This document shows, in pieces, positions 53,048 through 62,134 of a stretch of 64,000 nucleotides of DNA (positions within the stretch are counted from its first letter, which is position 1; every line of letters starts with the position of its first letter). A model generated the notes under the pieces. That model ran no database searches. It was not told where the DNA came from and was given only the letters and a program-made list of their open reading frames with translations. This DNA is from Oscillospiraceae bacterium (lineage in GTDB: Bacteria > Bacillota > Clostridia > Saccharofermentanales > Saccharofermentanaceae): positions 124,001 to 188,000 of the forward strand of contig CACWXL010000002.1 of the NCBI GenBank assembly GCA_902764825.1. The letters run 5' to 3'. Position numbers and translations under genes: made by a program.

Positions 53048-53085
53048 ATGCAGAATTATACAATCTCTTGCATAAATATTCATTT
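53047..53085 (+). promoter_or_regulatory. ArgR-type operator (ARG boxes)
   Basis: TGCATAAATATTCAT at 53069-53083 differs by one base from the Gram-positive ARG-box consensus as I recall it, and a second, weaker half-match ATGCAGAATTATACA lies at about 53048-53062, just past the -10. A pair of boxes over the transcription start suits repression by ArgR with arginine. Confidence 0.6.
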
Positions 53086-53116
53086 GCATCAGATTCTTAT
53101 TTTAGAGGTTTTTATT

Positions 53117-54370
53117 ATGGAAGAAGAATTAACTAAATCCTATATAACAATGCCTAAGGGCTTTAAGGCAAACGGCGTATCTGCCGGCATGAAGTGCGCT
53201 GATCCCGCAAACATAAATGAGAACGACCCCAAATCCTCTTACCTTGATGTCGGTATGATCTGTTCAGACACCTTATGCAACGTTGCCGGCGTTTACACAT
53301 CCAACCTCGTAAAGGGTCATTCCCTCGTAAGATCACTTAACATCATTGAAAATACAGGCAAAGCACGTGCGATCATTACAAACAGCAAGGTCGCTAATGC
53401 AGGCGTAGGAGCAGTCGGCGTTGAAGACGCAGCCAAAGTCGCGCAAGCCGCTTCTTCCCTTCTCGGCTGCGATGCTTCTGAGATCCTCACGGCTTCCACA
53501 GGCGTTATCGGATCAAGACTTCCTCTTGATAAGATGCTTCCCGTCATCCCTTCTCTCGTAAACGGTCTTTCTTCTTCCGAAGATGCCGCTCACAACGCAG
53601 AGTATGCCATGATGACAACAGATACGGTTCCCAAGGAAGTATCCGCACAGATCGAGCTTACAGGCGGCAAGACAGTTACCATCTCCGGCATCGCTAAAGG
53701 TTCCGGAATGATCCACCCTAACCTCGCCACCATGATCAGCATCTTCACCACTGACTGCGGCATCGATTCAGCTTCCCTGAAGAAGATGCTCCAGAAGGCC
53801 GTTAAATACACTTTTAACCGCGTCTCAGTCGACGGAGACACATCCGTCTGCGATATGGTCGTAATCTTCGCTAACGGCGCCTCAGGCGTTTCCGTAGAGG
53901 AAGGAAGTGATGATTATCAGCTCGTTGAGAACGCGTTCTGCGGGCTCGCTGAGGACATTGCAAGGATGATCGCTGCAGACGGCGAAGGTGCTACCAAGTT
54001 CGTTGAGATCGAAGTTCACGGCGCTAAGGACGAGAAAGACGCAAAGCTCATCGTCACATCAGTCGCAAGATCCCCTCTCTGCAAGACCGCTTTCTTCGGC
54101 GAAGACGCAAACATCGGCCGTATCCTCACGGCAGTCGGCTACTCCGGTGCTATGTTCGATCCCGAGAAGGTCGACATTCATTTAAACGGAATGCTCATGT
54201 ACAAGGACGGCGCAGCCGTTGCTTTCGATGAGGACGAAGCCGCCAAGCTGCTCTCCGAGCACGACCTCAAGGTAGACATCACACTCTACGAAGGCGATGC
54301 TTACGACAGAATGTTCACCTGCGACTTCTCCTACGACTACGTAAAGATCAACGGAAGCTACAGAACATAA
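53117..54370 (+). CDS. argJ: bifunctional glutamate N-acetyltransferase/amino-acid acetyltransferase ArgJ
   Basis: 417 aa from the ATG behind AGAGG; a longer frame from 53039 runs over the promoter and operator and is rejected. The self-cleavage site HPNLATMIS places Thr205 as the nucleophile of the beta chain. KGSGMIHPNLA, DTSVCDM and the final ENGSY-like KINGSYRT are family landmarks. ArgJ recycles the acetyl group in the cyclic arginine pathway. No other arg genes are in the window, so it is a detached member probably under ArgR control. Confidence 0.93.
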   Translation: MEEELTKSYITMPKGFKANGVSAGMKCADPANINENDPKSSYLDVGMICSDTLCNVAGVYTSNLVKGHSLVRSLNIIENTGKARAIITNSKVANAGVGAVGVEDAAKVAQAASSLLGCDASEILTASTGVIGSRLPLDKMLPVIPSLVNGLSSSEDAAHNAEYAMMTTDTVPKEVSAQIELTGGKTVTISGIAKGSGMIHPNLATMISIFTTDCGIDSASLKKMLQKAVKYTFNRVSVDGDTSVCDMVVIFANGASGVSVEEGSDDYQLVENAFCGLAEDIARMIAADGEGATKFVEIEVHGAKDEKDAKLIVTSVARSPLCKTAFFGEDANIGRILTAVGYSGAMFDPEKVDIHLNGMLMYKDGAAVAFDEDEAAKLLSEHDLKVDITLYEGDAYDRMFTCDFSYDYVKINGSYRT

Positions 54371-54394
54371 GCTTTTTAATATTTTGCTCTAGTC

Positions 54395-54427
54395 AGGCAG
54401 TCAGCTCAATTGAGCGGCTGCCTTTTT
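54395..54427 (+). terminator. terminator after argJ
   Basis: AGGCAG pairs with CTGCCT, with an inner GCTCAATTGAGC palindrome extending the stem, followed by five T residues. Confidence 0.85.
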
Positions 54428-54447
54428 CATTGTTATGCGGAGTTCCG

Positions 54448-54540
54448 GGCGGCGCCTGAATCTTAATTCAACACTTCGAATAATCAAGATCGAACATGAA
54501 AAATATAATCAACATTTTGACAATGATTTTCCGGACTTAT
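54448..54540. other. intergenic stretch with a repeat fragment
   Basis: GGCGGCGCCTGAA at 54448-54460 is identical to the third repeat start at 10335-10347. Otherwise AT-rich, no gene seen. Confidence 0.5.
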
Positions 54541-54858
54541 TTTTTTTTCGAGAATTAGTACGTAAAAAAGCTGTATCAGACCGGTCTGAACCTCAAAATA
54601 AACGGACTAAAAATGGATTTTCGAGAATTAGTACGTAAAAAAGCTTCATCAGACCAGTCTGAAACTCAAAAAATACGGACTAAAAATGGATTTTCAAGAA
54701 TTAGTACGTAAAAAAGCTTCATCAGACAGGTCTGAAACTCAAAAAATACGGACTAAAAATGGATTTTCGAGAATTAGTACGTAAAAAAGCTTCATCAGAC
54801 AGGTCTGAAACTCAAAAAATACGGACTAAAAATGGATTTTCAAGAATTAGTACGTAAA
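54541..54858. repeat. 73-bp tandem repeat array (four units plus a partial fifth)
   Basis: Units start at 54552, 54625, 54698 and 54771, with a partial fifth at 54844; spacing is exactly 73 bp. Units differ at only a few positions. Each has a palindromic core TCAGAC-NN-GTCTGA (perfect 14-bp palindrome in unit 1, 54576-54589), a TACGTA site, and an ATG starting MDFRELVRKKA that runs 32 codons into the next-but-one unit before TAA (54613-54711, 54686-54784, 54759-54857). There are no unique spacers, so it is not CRISPR. No ribosome-binding site precedes the small frames. Confidence 0.92.
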
Positions 54859-55060
54859 TTCAGCCTTCTGTGACGCCGGATTCCGAAAAAGTAACGGAAA
54901 AAAATCTATTTCGCATAGTCCGTAGATTATCATCGGGCGGCGGCGCCATTCATTCAGCCGTTCAAATAAAATGCAGGCTAAAAGTACGGTTATAGCCGTT
55001 CAAACAGGCATTTTTAGGTCAAACGAACGGCAAAACCAGCGGCAACACTTACACACCGCA
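54859..55060. other. intergenic stretch with dispersed repeat copy
   Basis: About 200 bases without a gene. AGCCGTTCAAA occurs twice (near 54956 and 54994). The part 55008-55046 is a diverged copy of 10175-10212. Nothing else recognised. Confidence 0.55.
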
Positions 55061-55097
55061 AATAAAACACCCCGCAAGGATCATCCTCACGGGGTGT
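55061..55097 (-). terminator. terminator after trigger factor gene
   Basis: ACACCCCG pairs with CGGGGTGT, followed on the minus strand by TTTTATTTG. Confidence 0.88.
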
Positions 55098-55121
55098 GTA
55101 ATAACATAATTCAGGAAGAAA

Positions 55122-56450
55122 TTACTCTTCTGTCTTAGCCTCTTCAGCGGGTGCCTCAGGCTCCTTGGGCTCAACCTTGACTGCCTTGGATGCAAGATAC
55201 TCAACCGTCTTACGGGCGCGGATGGAATCCTTGATGAATGCGGAATCCTCGCCGATGGACTTCTTAACTTCCTCAACGTCGATCTTGTATGTGTTAGCGA
55301 TCTGTGAGAGCTCTTCGTTGTAGTCCTCGTCTGTAACCTCAGGGTTGATCTTCTCTGTGATCTTTTCGATAACGAGTGAAGACTTAACTCTTACGCGTGC
55401 CATGGGCTCAAGAGACTTCTTGAATTCGTCCATGCTCTGGCCGACATACTGGAGATACATGTCAAGAGCGATGCCCTGATTGGACATACGAGCTGCCTGA
55501 TCGTCAGCCATCTGCTCTACTTCGTTCTGTACCATGGACTCAGGGATGTCGATCTCGCAGTTGTCGCAGATAGCGCGTACTGTCTCGTTCTCGAAAGCAG
55601 CCTTGTTGTCCTTGTCAGCTCTCTCCTGCTGCTTTGCTCTTACGTCAGCCTTAAGCTCGTCAAGAGTATCGAACTCGGAAACGTCCTTTGCGAACTCATC
55701 ATCAAGCTCAGGAACGATCTCTGTCTTGATAGCGTGGATCTTTACGTTGAATGTAGCATCAGCACCCTTGAGGTCTTCTGCATGATAATCTTCAGGGAAC
55801 TTAACTTCGATCGTGAATTCCTCACCTGCATTGTGGCCTGCTACCTGCTCCTCGAAGCCGGGAATGAAGGACTTGGAGCCGAGCTTTAAGTTATAGCCCT
55901 CGCCCTTGCCGCCTTCGAAAGCAACGCCGTCCTTGAAGCCTTCGTAGTCGATCGTAACTGTGTCGCCTTCCTGAGCTGCACGGTCAGTAACTTCCTCGAG
56001 AGAAGCATTTCTCTTTCTCATGCGCTCGATCTCAGCGTCAACATCCTCATCTGTAACTACCTGCTCCTTGAAAGGAACTTCAACGCCCTCATACTGACCG
56101 AGCTCGAATTCAGGCTTAACGTAAACTGTGATCGTGTACTTGATGCCGTCCTCGTTGATGTCAGTAACGTCCATCTCAGGTCTGGAGACAACCTTGAGGT
56201 CATGCTCCTTAACTGCTTCAGGATACTGGGTATTTGCGATTTCATTCATAGCGTCCTCATAAAGTACGCCCTCGCCATAATACTGGCAGACAAGCTGATA
56301 AGGGACCTTGCCCTTACGGAAGCCGGGAACCTGGAAACGGTTCTTGTTCTTGTTGTAAGCCTTCTTTAAGGCTTCGTTCCACTCTTCCTTGCTTGACTCA
56401 AGGCTGATTACTACCTGAGAGTGTTCTTTCTTCTCAATTGTGGATGCCAT
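55122..56450 (-). CDS. tig: trigger factor, ribosome-associated chaperone and prolyl isomerase
   Basis: 442 aa. N-terminal ribosome-binding domain with GFRKGKVP (43-50), an FKBP-type domain at about 150-245 (GDTVTIDYEGFKDGVAFEGG cut across 161-180, and IPGFEEQVAGHNAGEE), and a helical C-terminal chaperone domain ending in an acidic tail EEAKTEE. Full family length. GGAGG precedes the ATG and a promoter is visible upstream; single-gene transcript with its own terminator. Confidence 0.95.
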   Translation of the reverse strand: MASTIEKKEHSQVVISLESSKEEWNEALKKAYNKNKNRFQVPGFRKGKVPYQLVCQYYGEGVLYEDAMNEIANTQYPEAVKEHDLKVVSRPEMDVTDINEDGIKYTITVYVKPEFELGQYEGVEVPFKEQVVTDEDVDAEIERMRKRNASLEEVTDRAAQEGDTVTIDYEGFKDGVAFEGGKGEGYNLKLGSKSFIPGFEEQVAGHNAGEEFTIEVKFPEDYHAEDLKGADATFNVKIHAIKTEIVPELDDEFAKDVSEFDTLDELKADVRAKQQERADKDNKAAFENETVRAICDNCEIDIPESMVQNEVEQMADDQAARMSNQGIALDMYLQYVGQSMDEFKKSLEPMARVRVKSSLVIEKITEKINPEVTDEDYNEELSQIANTYKIDVEEVKKSIGEDSAFIKDSIRARKTVEYLASKAVKVEPKEPEAPAEEAKTEE

Positions 56451-56498
56451 GTTATATATCCTCCAAATTAATTATTATTAATTTATAGCCGAGTATGA

Positions 56499-56528
56499 AT
56501 TGTATCACAGCACGGCGAAAGATTGCAA
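56499..56528 (-). promoter_or_regulatory. tig promoter
   Basis: TTGCAA -35 and TACAAT -10 with an 18-bp spacer, about 45 bases before the tig ATG. Confidence 0.6.
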
Positions 56529-56530
56529 TA

Positions 56531-57055
56531 TTATAATACGGTTACTTGTATTCCCTTTAAGACATCGAGCGTTGCCTGATGAAGATCGGGAGCAAAAGAA
56601 GCCGTGAGAGACGAATCAACGATGATCTCTGCTTCAGGGCACGCTGCCTTTGCGATCACGGCATTGGATACAACGCAGATGTTGGAGACCAGGCCGCAGA
56701 CTTCGATGGAAGATATCTCAGATGCGTTCTCCTTAAGGTATTCGGCGAGCTCGACACTTCCGAATGTGAGCTTCTCGAAGCACTTTTTGCCTTCGAGCAG
56801 AGGCTTTAACTCATTGCAGAGCCCCCAGCCGTCAGAACCCTTGATGCAGTGAGGCACGGGCAGGTTCTTTCCTTCCTGTGTTTCCATGTAGTTCTCGAAA
56901 TGAGTATCAAGCGTATAGACTATCTCATCGCCTGATCCTTCAAAATCCCTGATCTTTGAGATGATGCCGGGAATGATCTTGTCAGCACCGTCAAAGCCGA
57001 GTGCTCCGTCGATAAAATCCTTCTGCATGTCTACGACAACAAGAACCTTACGCAT
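56531..57055 (-). CDS. isochorismatase-family cysteine hydrolase (nicotinamidase-like)
   Basis: 174 aa. Catalytic triad candidates Asp9 (VVVDMQKDF), Lys95 (CFEKLTFGS) and Cys127 (SNICVVSNA). Asp50 and His52 (LDTHFENY) correspond to metal ligands seen in nicotinamidases. The length and triad suit PncA-like amidases, but other amide substrates are possible. AGGAGG precedes the ATG; it lies just downstream of the tRNA-Arg terminator. Confidence 0.85.
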   Translation of the reverse strand: MRKVLVVVDMQKDFIDGALGFDGADKIIPGIISKIRDFEGSGDEIVYTLDTHFENYMETQEGKNLPVPHCIKGSDGWGLCNELKPLLEGKKCFEKLTFGSVELAEYLKENASEISSIEVCGLVSNICVVSNAVIAKAACPEAEIIVDSSLTASFAPDLHQATLDVLKGIQVTVL

Positions 57056-57077
57056 TTGATTACCTCCTTCGGGTATT

Positions 57078-57108
57078 AAAAAAGCTGCCGCCTGTCAGCA
57101 GCAGCTTT
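57078..57108 (-). terminator. terminator after tRNA-Arg
   Basis: AAAGCTGC pairs with GCAGCTTT across a 12-base loop, followed by a run of T on the minus strand. Confidence 0.85.
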
Positions 57109-57113
57109 GTGTA

Positions 57114-57190
<77 letters not shown>

Positions 57191-57222
57191 GTGTAAAGCA
57201 TTGGTCTCCCAATAGCCTAATA

Positions 57223-57251
57223 ATGATATTACTTGACGCCTTGAATGTCAA
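57223..57251 (-). promoter_or_regulatory. tRNA-Arg promoter
   Basis: Perfect TTGACA -35 and TATCAT -10 with a 17-bp spacer, about 33 bases before the tRNA. Confidence 0.8.
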
Positions 57252-57269
57252 TCACGATTTGTATAGAAT
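57241..57269 (+). promoter_or_regulatory. promoter of the tyrosine phosphatase gene, overlapping the tRNA-Arg promoter
   Basis: TTGAAT -35 and TAGAAT -10 with a 17-bp spacer, about 30 bases before the ATG. Its -35 overlaps that of the divergent tRNA-Arg promoter, so the two may compete. Confidence 0.6.
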
Positions 57270-57299
57270 ACTTCAGATTAAAAAATATGGGGAATAAAT

Positions 57300-58046
57300 A
57301 TGAGCAAATACAATCCTGATACACAGCTGGTGAAGGAACTGGCTTTGATCAACTGCAGAGAACTTGGCGGAATGCCGCTTAAAGGCGGCTGCACTTTCAG
57401 GCACGGACTGTTTATCAGATCCGGTTCACCTCACTACCTTAAGCCTTCCGAAGTAACGGAGGTTAAAGAATACGGCATCAAGACAGTCATTGACTTAAGA
57501 GGTGTCGAAGAGATAGCCCAGGCCGGAAATCCTTTTATCGAAGATCCTGATGTCGATTATTACAACATCCCGCTTCTTAACGGCAATCCCAATGATACCA
57601 AGGACCAGACGATGGAATATCTCAGGACCCATGTTCTCGGTGATTACTACATGATAATTGCCGAAGAGATGGGTGACCGCCTGGTACAGATCATGAGAGT
57701 CCTATTGGACTGCAAGGGCACTGCCCTGTTCCACTGCCATCACGGCAAGGACAGGACCGGCGTCGTTGCCGCTATCCTCTACCTCATCAGCGGGGCATCG
57801 AGAGAAAACATCATAAGCAACTACAAGATCTCATACGAATACCTTAAGGAATTCCTTGAGCCTTATATGCGCAGGATGCCTGACGATCTTAAGCATGCTT
57901 TAAGATCAGATGAACAGAATATGGTCATATTCCTGGATTATATCGACCGGAAATGGGACGGAAACATATGTAATCTTCTTATGGCTAACGGCCTTTCTTC
58001 ACATGAGATAGACCTGCTCAGGGCAAAGTGCGTTAAGAAGCCTTAA
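57300..58046 (+). CDS. tyrosine phosphatase (PF13350-type, dual-specificity fold)
   Basis: 248 aa. Active-site loop FHCHHGKDRTG with Cys146 and Arg152 (CX5R), preceded by VIDLRGVEE near 63 and opening with the family's INCRELGG segment near 18. This GKDRTG variant is common in bacterial Tyr/lipid phosphatases of the LipA/PtpB group. It might act on phospho-Tyr, phosphoinositides or small phosphoesters; the kinase-like domain of the Wzz protein is inactive-looking, so no partner is suggested. Converges with the next gene, overlapping by 4 bases. Confidence 0.87.
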   Translation: MSKYNPDTQLVKELALINCRELGGMPLKGGCTFRHGLFIRSGSPHYLKPSEVTEVKEYGIKTVIDLRGVEEIAQAGNPFIEDPDVDYYNIPLLNGNPNDTKDQTMEYLRTHVLGDYYMIIAEEMGDRLVQIMRVLLDCKGTALFHCHHGKDRTGVVAAILYLISGASRENIISNYKISYEYLKEFLEPYMRRMPDDLKHALRSDEQNMVIFLDYIDRKWDGNICNLLMANGLSSHEIDLLRAKCVKKP

Positions 58047-59332
58047 CCTACGCTCTCACCCAGATCGATACGGGTAACATTTCCGAAGTCGTCAAATGTG
58101 AAGGCCAGAGTAAATTCGCCGTCCACGTTTTTGAACGAGCTCTGATAGTTGCACTCATCGAACATCGGATATACAAGGAGAAGCTCCGAAACGTTCATTC
58201 CGACATAGATGTCCCCGCCGAGCGAGAAATCACCCTGATTGCGGACAACTACGGAGAAGAGCTTTCCTGCGGACCACTTACCGTCCTTGATGTCAGCGGT
58301 GAACCTTAAAGTTACGCCCCTGTACGCAAGTGCGACGATGCCGTTGGAGGCCGTGGAAAGGACAGGCTCACCAAGAAGTCTGTAGATCTCGCTCTGGCTG
58401 TATGTGGAACCCATTCTGAGCTTGCTCGCGCCGTTCTTAAAAAGACTTATCTCTCCGATCGTCGACTGGATATGATCCTGGATGCAGAATCCGTTGCTGC
58501 CGTCGTTATAGACTCTGAGAGATACGTTTTTCGAGACGAGCGCATCATTATAATCAGAGAAGGTCTCAGGTATCCTGTACAGGACATGCGTCGGCGACAG
58601 GATCTTCAGTTCATAATCCTTGGTGCTGGTCTTAACCTTCATTTTGTAGTATTCGACGATGAAATCAGCCTTCGCTTTGATTACTGAATTCATATAGATA
58701 TCGGAATTGTACGAAGATCTGATAACCGCTTCCAATCCGTCTGCATTGCCATCGTCGATCATATCGAAATAGTGATTTATAAAAGCATATGCAAACATCG
58801 AATCAGTTATATATTTGCCGCCGAGTGAATAATCGCCGTCATTATCAGCCAGGATGAATCTTACGGGGGATGCCTTTGAGTCCCTGTCCTTGGAATAGAC
58901 GAGTTCTACGACTTCCATATCACCATATTCATCAATGGTCTTGAATTGTTCTCCGGCATCCGCATCGATCTCACTGAAATAAGCTGTCTTCTCGGATTCG
59001 GTCAGGAACTTGAAAGAATCAGGCGTGCCGTGGACCTGTGAATTCTTCCGGAGCACAGAACAGTATTCGGCAAAAACAGAATATGACAGGCCGTCGAGCT
59101 GGCTTTCGGGGATCTTCGAGAAAGCATCTGACACATTACGTTCGTCAGATATTGCAACGACAACGATCCTGGCAAGTTCGGCTTTGGAAAGCTCTTTCTG
59201 GGATGTCTTAAATCCTTTGGAAAGACCCGTAAAGAAATTGCATCCGGTAAGGCAGACAGACATTCCGAACGCCATGGAAATGCACATGATAACAGCAAGG
59301 ATCCTTCGTGCAGATCCCTTGAAGAGCTTCAT
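58043..59332 (-). CDS. predicted lipoprotein of unknown function
   Basis: 429 aa from the ATG behind AGAAAGGGTG; a longer frame starting in rlmB is rejected. A type II signal peptide is clear: KGSARRILAVIMC, hydrophobic core, then lipobox LTGC at about residue 29-32. The mature part has alternating beta strands and charged helices, with two regions that resemble outer-surface repeats (FSLGGDIYVGMNVSELLLVY near 385 looks like a SmpA/OmlA- or BLIP-like fold). No enzymatic motif. Last gene of the cysS-mrnC-rlmB run, 25 bases after rlmB. Confidence 0.75.
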   Translation of the reverse strand: MKLFKGSARRILAVIMCISMAFGMSVCLTGCNFFTGLSKGFKTSQKELSKAELARIVVVAISDERNVSDAFSKIPESQLDGLSYSVFAEYCSVLRKNSQVHGTPDSFKFLTESEKTAYFSEIDADAGEQFKTIDEYGDMEVVELVYSKDRDSKASPVRFILADNDGDYSLGGKYITDSMFAYAFINHYFDMIDDGNADGLEAVIRSSYNSDIYMNSVIKAKADFIVEYYKMKVKTSTKDYELKILSPTHVLYRIPETFSDYNDALVSKNVSLRVYNDGSNGFCIQDHIQSTIGEISLFKNGASKLRMGSTYSQSEIYRLLGEPVLSTASNGIVALAYRGVTLRFTADIKDGKWSAGKLFSVVVRNQGDFSLGGDIYVGMNVSELLLVYPMFDECNYQSSFKNVDGEFTLAFTFDDFGNVTRIDLGESVG

Positions 59333-59357
59333 GCTGTCACCCTTTCTGTTCAAAGCC

Positions 59358-60227
59358 TCAAACCTCTTTATGTCTCTTTGCCTGTGCCTCGAAAAGCACG
59401 ACACCTGCTGCAACGGCAGCATTTAAGCTGTTTACGTGCCCTGACATCGGAATGGATACCGTAAAGTCACAGCACTTCCTTACGCCGTCTCTCATTCCGT
59501 CGCCTTCGCTGCCAATGACCACTACAAGATTACCTGAATAATCCGCATCGTGGTACTCATAATCGGCATTCATGTCTGTACCGCAGACCCAGAAGTTTTC
59601 CTTCTCCTTAAGTCTCGTAAGCGTCTGTGCAAGGTTCGTTACCCTTGCCACAGGAACATACTCGATCGCTCCTGCGGAAGCCTTGGCAACCATCGAATCC
59701 AGAGCAACGGAACGCCTCTCCGGAATGATGACACCGTCAACGCCGCAGCAGTCAGAGATCCTTAAGATGGAGCCCAGATTATAGGCATCCTTGATCTCAT
59801 CCAATGCGACGAGCAAGGCGGGTCTTCCCTCATCCCTGCACTTACCGATTATCTCATCAAGATCGGCATATTTATGAGGTGCAACTGAGGCAATAACGCC
59901 CTGGTGATTGTGTGTGCTGCTCATCTTATCAAGGATCTGTCTTGTGGCCCTTGTAACGATGATACCGCGCTTGTTTGCTTCGTCTAAGATCCTGATAAGG
60001 CCGTGATCCAAAGGCTTATCACCCTCAGGCTTTAAGATCCAGATCTTATTGAAGTCTCTGCCTGCGGCAAGCGCTTCAGTAACGGCATTTCTGCCTTCGA
60101 GCTTATCCGTGGAACCCTGCTCGGCAAAAGCGTCATCCTCACGGTCGCGCTTGAATTCGGGCCTGACCTGTTTTGCAGGTCTGCCGGGCTTTCTGTCCTG
60201 ATTAAAACGTCTCTTACCTTTGTCCAA
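59358..60227 (-). CDS. rlmB: 23S rRNA 2'-O-methyltransferase RlmB (SpoU/TrmH family)
   Basis: 289 aa with a basic N-terminal extension of about 40 residues. The substrate-binding domain begins LEGRNAVTEAL (near 43) and the SPOUT domain contains ALDEIKDAYNLGSILRIS (motif 1, near 142), VVIGSEGDGM (motif 2, near 236) and IPMSGHVNSLNAAVAAGVVL (motif 3, near 258). Likely methylates G2251 of 23S rRNA. Position after mrnC matches the usual Firmicutes order. Confidence 0.9.
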   Translation of the reverse strand: MDKGKRRFNQDRKPGRPAKQVRPEFKRDREDDAFAEQGSTDKLEGRNAVTEALAAGRDFNKIWILKPEGDKPLDHGLIRILDEANKRGIIVTRATRQILDKMSSTHNHQGVIASVAPHKYADLDEIIGKCRDEGRPALLVALDEIKDAYNLGSILRISDCCGVDGVIIPERRSVALDSMVAKASAGAIEYVPVARVTNLAQTLTRLKEKENFWVCGTDMNADYEYHDADYSGNLVVVIGSEGDGMRDGVRKCCDFTVSIPMSGHVNSLNAAVAAGVVLFEAQAKRHKEV

Positions 60228-60230
60228 AGC

Positions 60231-60674
60231 TTATTCCTTCTCTTCCTCTGTCTCTGCCGGAGGCGCCTTTTTAATAACGCCGTCGCAGATATCAAAACTC
60301 TTATAGATCAGATATTCCATCCTGGGCTCTTCGTTGTTGAGGAAGAGATATCCCAAAAGGGCTTCAAATCCTGTTGCATACATGTAATCGGCATGGTTCG
60401 CATTTTTCGAGACCGCGTGAGGATTGGAATTCTTGCCTCTTCTGAAGTAATCGGTCTCCTTCTCCGTCAGCTCGTCCTGCAATATCCTGATGCTGTTTGC
60501 CTGCGCTTCGGCAGACACATAGCGCACCGTGTTGTTATGCATCTTGTTATTGCTCCCGGCTCCGAGCGAAGCTGATTTGCAGCGTGCGTAGAGCTCGTAG
60601 ATCGAATCCCCGATATATGCCAATACCAGAGGCGATACTTCGCGAAGATCCTGTGCAATAAACGGTTTTATCAT
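60231..60674 (-). CDS. mrnC: Mini-ribonuclease III
   Basis: 147 aa. RNase III catalytic fold without a dsRNA-binding domain; AYIGDSIYELYAR carries the catalytic Asp23, and ATGFEALLGYLFL near 100-112 holds the second acidic site. Processes 23S rRNA ends. Its ATG shares one base with the cysS stop codon. Confidence 0.93.
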   Translation of the reverse strand: MIKPFIAQDLREVSPLVLAYIGDSIYELYARCKSASLGAGSNNKMHNNTVRYVSAEAQANSIRILQDELTEKETDYFRRGKNSNPHAVSKNANHADYMYATGFEALLGYLFLNNEEPRMEYLIYKSFDICDGVIKKAPPAETEEEKE

Positions 60675-62083
60675 TAATTTGCCTTCTCGATCTTAAAGCC
60701 GCCGGGTACGTCCTTTACGACATAACCTTTGGACTGGATCTCATCTCTGATGCGGTCTGCCTCAGCATAGTCCTTGGCCTTCTTAGCTTCAGCTCTCTTA
60801 TTTGCAAGTTCCGTGATCTCTTCGGGGATCGCATCCTCAAGATCCAAAACGATTCCCAGAACGCCTGTGAGTTCAAGGATCTTATCTCTTGCGGCCGTGA
60901 GCATCGCGGCAGATACCTTTGCTTCCTGTGCGCTCGTGTTTGTCTGGCGTACAAGATTGAAGATATCGGTAATCGCGTCGGCACTGTTCAAGTCGTCGTC
61001 CATGTGAGCGATAAAGCTGTCGCCTGCTGCCTTGATGGCATCTTCAAGTACCTTATCGGCTTCCGGATCTCCGGCAAGATTACCGTTGCCTAATACGAAG
61101 TTGGCATTTCTTACGCAGTTGGAGATCCTTCCGAGACTCGTCTGGGCAGCTGCAAGAAGCTCATCTGAGAAATTGATGGGGCTTCTGTAGTGGCCGAGCA
61201 GGATGAAGAACCTGATTACGTTATACGGATACTTCTTAACGATATCCCTGATCGTGAAGAAGTTGCCCAAAGACTTGCTCATCTTCTCGCCGTCGATGTT
61301 TACGAAAGCGTTGTGGACAAAGTAATTGCAGAATTTGCAGCCGTTGGCAGCCTCACTCTGGGCGATCTCGTTCTCGTGGTGCGGGAAGATAAGATCCTGT
61401 CCGCCGCCGTGGATGTCGATCGTGTCACCAAGATACTGCTTGATCATGGCAGAGCACTCGATGTGCCAGCCGGGTCTGCCTTCACCCCAGGGAGATCCCC
61501 ATGAAGGCTCGCCTTCCTTCTTGAACTTCCAGACAGCAAAATCGCCCGGATTCTTCTTGCCTTCGTAAGAAGCCTTGCGCTCACCGCCGCCTGCTTCAAG
61601 CTCATCGAGCTTATAGTGTGAGAGCTTGCCGTAATCAGCCTTCTTGGAAACATCATAGTAAACGCCGTCACCTTCTATTACGTAGGTGTAGCCGTTCTTT
61701 TCCATGGCCTTGATGAGGCCGATTATGGCCTTCATGGACTGTGTTGCTCTGGGCTGGAATGACTGGCGCTTGATGTTAAGACCGTCTGCATCAACATAGT
61801 ATTCCTTGATGAAGCGATCAGCGAGTTGCTCTACAGTGATGCCTTCCTCGTTTGCGCGCTTGATCATCTTATCGTCGATATCAGTGAAGTTCTGGACAAA
61901 AGTTACGTCATAACCTCTGTATTCAAGATATCTTGCAAGCGTATCGAAAGTAACAAAAGGCCTTGCGTTGCCAAGATGGAAATAGTTATAGACCGTAGGG
62001 CCGCACGCATACATCTTGACCTTGCCTTCTTCAATAGGCTTGAAATCTTCCTTATATCTTGTGAGTGTGTTGTAAAGTTTCAT
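60674..62083 (-). CDS. cysS: cysteinyl-tRNA synthetase
   Basis: 469 aa. Class I synthetase: [18 protein letters not shown] with zinc-ligand Cys27 and the HIGH-type HLGN at 36-39, WHIECSAM near 206, [15 protein letters not shown] near 229, KMSKSLGNF near 268. A full-length enzyme. AAAAGGAGA precedes the ATG, and a long leader with a small ORF lies upstream. Confidence 0.96.
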   Translation of the reverse strand: MKLYNTLTRYKEDFKPIEEGKVKMYACGPTVYNYFHLGNARPFVTFDTLARYLEYRGYDVTFVQNFTDIDDKMIKRANEEGITVEQLADRFIKEYYVDADGLNIKRQSFQPRATQSMKAIIGLIKAMEKNGYTYVIEGDGVYYDVSKKADYGKLSHYKLDELEAGGGERKASYEGKKNPGDFAVWKFKKEGEPSWGSPWGEGRPGWHIECSAMIKQYLGDTIDIHGGGQDLIFPHHENEIAQSEAANGCKFCNYFVHNAFVNIDGEKMSKSLGNFFTIRDIVKKYPYNVIRFFILLGHYRSPINFSDELLAAAQTSLGRISNCVRNANFVLGNGNLAGDPEADKVLEDAIKAAGDSFIAHMDDDLNSADAITDIFNLVRQTNTSAQEAKVSAAMLTAARDKILELTGVLGIVLDLEDAIPEEITELANKRAEAKKAKDYAEADRIRDEIQSKGYVVKDVPGGFKIEKAN

Positions 62084-62134
62084 ATTAAAAAATCTCCTTT
62101 TCGTGTTAAATCATTAAGCCTGTCAGTTTAAGAT

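Noticed and set aside
53039-53116. Longer start for argJ
   Set aside because: It would translate across the promoter -10 and the ARG boxes; the ATG at 53117 has AGAGG and matches the family's N-terminus.
54541-54858. CRISPR array
   Set aside because: The 73-bp units abut without unique spacers and there are no cas genes in the window.
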